Of a DNA stretch of 9,648 nucleotides, positions 6,288 through 9,648 are shown one piece after another. The stretch's first letter is position 1; each line of letters begins with the position of its first letter. Source of the stretch: CAYTLQ01 sp964438715 (GTDB lineage Bacteria > Bacteroidota > Ignavibacteria > Ignavibacteriales > Ignavibacteriaceae); assembly GCA_964438715.1 (NCBI GenBank), contig CAYTLQ010000327.1, positions 1-9,648 of the forward strand. Reading direction: 5' to 3'. The position numbers and the translations under genes are program-made. Below the pieces are notes generated by a model that did not search any database, was not told the origin of the DNA, and worked only from the letters and a program-made list of their open reading frames with translations.

Positions 6288-6630
6288 AATCTTGTCATCA
6301 AAAATTGTTGATAAATTTGCTTTGATTTTCAGATTTCAATATGTATGCCAAATTTTGGCATTTCCGGAGGCTATTTTTCACTCATTTTAACTGATTTTAT
6401 TACATTTTCTAAAAAACAGACAGGTTTTGAAACATAATTATTCCTAAGTTTGAGAAGTTTAAGTAATTGTCAATAATTGCTACTATAAAAGAATTTAGGC
6501 TGGTAGAGCGTACGGGTTATTGAATGCTTTTAAATTTCGCAATCAATTTTCAATTTCCGTAAAAATTGACATTCTTTTTAAATTTCTTTAAGTATTTTAA
6601 TAAATTAGTTTCATCTTTAGTTAGGAAAAC
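6288..6630. other. Divergent intergenic region with promoters for two transcription units
   Basis: This AT-rich gap separates the ferredoxin start (minus) from the peptidase start (plus), so it must hold both promoters. For the plus side, TTGACA at 6566-6571 matches the -35 consensus, but the sequence 17 bases on (TAAGTA) is a poor -10. A TAAGTTTG at 6445-6452, preceded by TTTG at 6426-6429, resembles the Bacteroidota TAnnTTTG promoter with a spacing shorter than typical. The peptidase ribosome binding site is AGGA at 6623-6626. For the minus side the palindrome at 6345-6361 is the only clear element. No ORF of interest or RNA gene is visible. Confidence 0.5.
6345..6361. promoter_or_regulatory. 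Perfect 17-base palindrome, candidate operator of the oxidoreductase operon
   Basis: The sequence ATGCCAAATTTTGGCAT has 8-base arms that are exact reverse complements around a single central T. It lies 58-74 bases before the ferredoxin start codon, where a promoter or operator is expected, and about 270 bases from the divergent peptidase start. Such short, perfect, AT-centred dyads are typical binding sites for dimeric helix-turn-helix regulators. With no T-run after it and only a one-base centre, it is not a terminator hairpin. The regulator is unknown and is not encoded in the window. Confidence 0.5.
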
Positions 6631-9315
6631 ATGAAAAAAATCATTTCTCTCATCGTACTTCTTGCCTGCATAGGCATTTATGCACAGGATTATAAACTTA
6701 TTAAGTTAAAGCTTATGAATCCTGAGAGAGATTTACAGGTTCTCTCACAATACGACATTGATATTGAGCATGCAATTATTTCAAAAGAAAATGAACTGAT
6801 TGCTTTTGTTTCAGAAGAATCATTTGTTCCGGTTTCAATGTTGAACTTTGGAATAGAAGTACTAATTGACGATTGGTCCGATTATTTCAATTCACTCCCT
6901 AAAATGTCGGAATCAGAAATCCAATCCACACTCGAAGAAAGTAAAATTCGTTACGGTGTAGAGGGATTTGGTTATGGATCGATGGGAGGGTACTACACTT
7001 TTAATGAAGTTATTGCTCAACTCGATTCCATGAAATTACGATTCCCTAATTTAATAACCGCAAAACAGGTAATCGGAACTACTGCAGAAAACAGACCCAT
7101 ATATGCAGTAAAAATCAGTGATAATCCCGATATAACTGAAAATGAGCCTCAGGTTTTGTACACGGCGCTTCATCATGCCAGAGAGCCGCAGGGAATGATG
7201 ACAGTAATTTATTATATGTACTATCTCCTTGAAAACTATGCAACGAATCCATCGGTGCAATATCTGGTAAACAACAGAGAAATATTTTTCATCCCTGTAG
7301 TGAACCCCGATGGTTATGAATATAACAGAACCACCAATCCCTCCGGCGGTGGTATGTGGCGAAAAAATCGAAGAAACAGCTATGGAATTGATCTGAACAG
7401 AAATTACGGACCTTTTGCATATTGGAATGCTCCCAATGGCGGTTCATCAACTTCTACATCCAGCGATACATACCGTGGAACTGCTCCTTTTTCTGAAAAT
7501 GAAACAAAAGCAATACAGAATTTTCTCCTCGGTAAAAACATTAAGACCTGCCTAAACTATCATACATATAGTAATCTCTTAATTTATCCTTATGGCGCTC
7601 TTAGTAGAGAAACACCGGATTCATTAATTTTCCGTGAATTCGCTAACGATATGGTTCGTTACAATGGTTACTCACCCGGTACCGATATGCAAACTGTCGG
7701 TTATTCCACACGCGGAAACAGTGACGATTTCATGTATGACGGTGACACCACGGGAACAAGAGGAAAAATATTCGCTATGACTCCCGAAGTTGGATCGTCA
7801 TCGGATTATTTCTGGCCGCCGCAATCAAGAATTTTTCCGCTCGCCATTGAGAACCTTATGCCTAATATTTATTATACATGGGTAGCGGGAGCATTTGTTG
7901 CTCTTGAAAATACCATTTTCGACCGGCAATACTTTAATCCGGGAGATCAGGTTTCACTCACAGTCCAGATGAAAAATAAAGGTCTCTCAAAAGGTGAAAA
8001 TTTAAATTTTATACTTACTTCTCTCAGTCCTTATGCAACGGTGCAAAATGGTTCCTTAAATGCCGATTCAATTTCAGCACGGAGCAGTTATACTCTGCCT
8101 TCTCCGTTTACTTTCACCATTGCCGCAAACGCCCCCATTGAACAAAAAATTAGTCTGCGCCTGCAAACTTTATCCGGCGGTGTTCAGATGGCTTCCGATA
8201 CCATTTCATTTTATATTGGCGTACCTAACTATATATTTAAGGATACAACAAATAATCCGGTATCTCTTTGGACAATTACCGCCTCACCCACTTCCAGTCC
8301 GAAATGGGATGCAACGACATCATCATTTCATTCAACACCAAATTCATATACCGACTCGAAAACCGGTAATTATGTAAGTAATGCCACCGTAACGCTTACT
8401 ACAACTAATCCAATTAACCTTGCTGGTTTCTCTGCTCCAAAACTTACTTTTTGGACCAAGTTCTCTATAGAGAGCAGTTGGGATTGTGGAGTTGTTCAAA
8501 TCTCTAATAATAACGGTGCTAATTGGGTTACTCTCCAGGGGCAATACAGCCGTCCTGCATCCGGAGATGGTAAGCAGGTTCCTGAAGGTATGCCAATCTA
8601 CGATGGCTCGTTAACGAACTGGGTGAAAGAGGAAATCAATCTTTCCGCATACGCCGGACAATCGGTAAAACTTCGTTTTGAATTGAGAACCGATGGTAGC
8701 GTCAATCAGGATGGCTGGTATCTTGATGATATTGGTATTTTTGTTTATTCTTCTATTCCGGTTGAGCTGACATCTTTTTCTGCAACCTCCGTTGAGACCG
8801 GAGCACTTCTGCAATGGCAAACTGCTACCGAAACGAATAACAAAGGTTTCTATGTTGAGCGTTCATCAAATGGTATTAATTGGAACAAGTTATCTTTTGT
8901 AAATGGAAAAGGCACAACCACCAACGAAACCGACTACACATTTCTGGATAAAGAACCGCTCATTGGAATCTCCTTCTACCGGCTTGTACAGGTTGACTTT
9001 GACGGCACAATGAAAATACATGGTCCAGTTACCTTTAATAACAATATTATTCATTCATTCGATCTGGAGCAAAATTATCCCAACCCATTTAATCCGGTTA
9101 CAACTATCAACTTCAGCCTTCCGAATGATGGAATAGCATCGTTGAAGGTTTATGATGTTCTGGGAAATGAGGTAGATGTTTTACTCAACGGATTTCAAAA
9201 AGCAGGCAGGCAATCCATTCAATTTGATGCCTCAAAACTTTCAAGTGGCATTTACTTCTATGAACTGCGTTCCGGCAATGAGGTAAAACGAATGAAAATG
9301 AATATTCTGAAATAA
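6631..9315 (+). CDS. Secreted M14 zinc carboxypeptidase with type IX secretion sorting domain
   Basis: An 894-residue exported metallopeptidase. The signal peptide is residues 1-18 (cleavage IYA|Q likely; a lipobox-like LLAC at 10-13 is a weaker alternative). A propeptide-like segment runs to about 115. The M14 domain (about 120-420) has the zinc ligands H182 and E185 in HAREPQGM and H311 in NYHTYSN, the substrate-binding DLNRNYG (254-260, R257) and the catalytic glutamate E386 in MTPEVG, so it should be active. Next come a CARDB-like beta-sandwich (about 425-530), a MAM/immune-inhibitor-A-like jelly roll (about 536-705, ending GWYLDDIGIF), a fibronectin-like stretch starting VELTSFSA, and a C-terminal sorting domain (811-894) opening EQNYPNPFNPVTTINFSLP. 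That last domain directs export across the outer membrane by the type IX system, usually with surface attachment or release. The start has AGGA 4 bases upstream. It is monocistronic, closed by a terminator. Likely role: extracellular protein or peptide degradation. Confidence 0.93.
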   Translation: MKKIISLIVLLACIGIYAQDYKLIKLKLMNPERDLQVLSQYDIDIEHAIISKENELIAFVSEESFVPVSMLNFGIEVLIDDWSDYFNSLPKMSESEIQSTLEESKIRYGVEGFGYGSMGGYYTFNEVIAQLDSMKLRFPNLITAKQVIGTTAENRPIYAVKISDNPDITENEPQVLYTALHHAREPQGMMTVIYYMYYLLENYATNPSVQYLVNNREIFFIPVVNPDGYEYNRTTNPSGGGMWRKNRRNSYGIDLNRNYGPFAYWNAPNGGSSTSTSSDTYRGTAPFSENETKAIQNFLLGKNIKTCLNYHTYSNLLIYPYGALSRETPDSLIFREFANDMVRYNGYSPGTDMQTVGYSTRGNSDDFMYDGDTTGTRGKIFAMTPEVGSSSDYFWPPQSRIFPLAIENLMPNIYYTWVAGAFVALENTIFDRQYFNPGDQVSLTVQMKNKGLSKGENLNFILTSLSPYATVQNGSLNADSISARSSYTLPSPFTFTIAANAPIEQKISLRLQTLSGGVQMASDTISFYIGVPNYIFKDTTNNPVSLWTITASPTSSPKWDATTSSFHSTPNSYTDSKTGNYVSNATVTLTTTNPINLAGFSAPKLTFWTKFSIESSWDCGVVQISNNNGANWVTLQGQYSRPASGDGKQVPEGMPIYDGSLTNWVKEEINLSAYAGQSVKLRFELRTDGSVNQDGWYLDDIGIFVYSSIPVELTSFSATSVETGALLQWQTATETNNKGFYVERSSNGINWNKLSFVNGKGTTTNETDYTFLDKEPLIGISFYRLVQVDFDGTMKIHGPVTFNNNIIHSFDLEQNYPNPFNPVTTINFSLPNDGIASLKVYDVLGNEVDVLLNGFQKAGRQSIQFDASKLSSGIYFYELRSGNEVKRMKMNILK

Positions 9316-9336
9316 ATAAAATTCATGTTCACTTTC

Positions 9337-9372
9337 AGAGGCTGTTTCATTTGAGACAGCCTCTTTCATTTT
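9337..9372 (+). terminator. Intrinsic terminator of the M14 peptidase gene
   Basis: A 12-base stem (AGAGGCTGTTTC at 9337-9348, GAGACAGCCTCT at 9353-9364, one G-U wobble) with the tetraloop ATTT is followed by TTCATTTT. It starts 21 bases after the peptidase stop codon. Stem stability and the T-rich tail fit a Rho-independent terminator on the plus strand. Confidence 0.85.
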
Positions 9373-9648
9373 AAATAACGGGATTACTAAAAAACAAGTA
9401 CAATTCTAAAGAATATTTTCGGAGAAAATAAAGAATGAAAACATGCTTACGAAATTCACGGAACTTATTGGATTGTGTGCAAAGCAATTACAATTACCCC
9501 ACCGATCATCTTATGAGCAACAACCAATTCAGCAGCTATACCTTGCCTGCTATAAGAATTTGAAAAAATAGTATCGGAATTTTTTCGTTGATGTAGTAAT
9601 CTTTAGAAAAAGCTATTATGAAGAGTTGAAAAGATTTTAGAATAACTC
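9373..9648. other. AT-rich tail after the terminator, one weak small-ORF candidate
   Basis: No established gene is present in these last 276 bases. The best open frame is 9443-9571 (+), 42 codons from ATG to TAG, with the protein-like start MLTKFTELIGLCAKQLQLPH and a Tyr/Lys-rich end. A second frame with an ATG at 9435 (stop 9561-9563) overlaps it. Neither has a well-spaced ribosome binding site; the nearest purine run is GGAG at 9421-9424, 10 bases before the ATG at 9435 and 18 bases before the ATG at 9443. The stretch could be a degraded gene, a tiny gene or noncoding. No inverted repeats or tRNA-like structure were seen. Confidence 0.3.

Noticed and set aside
3288..8173. 13-base repeat GCCTGCAAACTTT near 3288 and near 8159
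   Set aside because: A single short match, one copy next to a terminator and one inside a coding region; most likely chance.
8060..8377. 105-codon frame inside the peptidase gene
   Set aside because: It overlaps the peptidase in another frame, with a proline/histidine/leucine-rich translation and no independent signals.

Overview
The window most likely comes from an anaerobic or facultative member of the Bacteroidota/Chlorobi superphylum, probably the Ignavibacteria. Three things point there. A secreted peptidase ends in a type IX secretion sorting domain with the 'QNYPNPFNP' signature that is very common in Ignavibacteria. The base composition is AT-rich. A four-subunit 2-oxoacid:ferredoxin oxidoreductase is present, as is usual for low-potential, ferredoxin-based metabolism. 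The assignment is inferred from sequence style, not from a search.

Layout. Positions 1-519 hold no intact gene; the first 194 bases look like the decayed or truncated 3' end of a coding region. Positions 520-1796 (+) encode a receiver-domain/histidine-kinase protein broken into two reading frames by what looks like a single missing G near 1577. Positions 2063-3157 (+) encode a predicted lipoprotein of glycoside hydrolase family 53 (endo-beta-1,4-galactanase). A hairpin at 3265-3291 separates it from a convergent minus-strand operon.

The minus-strand operon (6287 down to 3302) encodes, in transcription order, a 2x[4Fe-4S] ferredoxin subunit, the alpha (VorB/KorA-like), beta (TPP-binding) and gamma subunits of a 2-oxoacid:ferredoxin oxidoreductase, and last a small six-cysteine protein resembling half of a rubrerythrin/ferritin-like bundle. 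The first four would form one enzyme that oxidatively decarboxylates a 2-oxoacid (branched-chain 2-oxoacid or 2-oxoglutarate) to an acyl-CoA while reducing ferredoxin, or runs in reverse. The fifth is an unexplained operon member.

A 343-base divergent intergenic region (6288-6630) carries a perfect 17-base palindrome upstream of the operon. On the other side, 6631-9315 (+) encodes an 894-residue M14 zinc carboxypeptidase with a signal peptide, accessory beta-sandwich domains and a C-terminal sorting domain, followed by a clear intrinsic terminator at 9337-9372. The last 276 bases hold only a weak small-ORF candidate.

Taken together, this is ordinary chromosome: extracellular or surface polymer degradation (galactan, protein) beside core 2-oxoacid metabolism. 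No mobile element, CRISPR array, tRNA or rRNA was seen. The best candidates for new biology are the small cysteine-rich ferritin-like protein and the palindromic operator; neither amounts to a clear new system.
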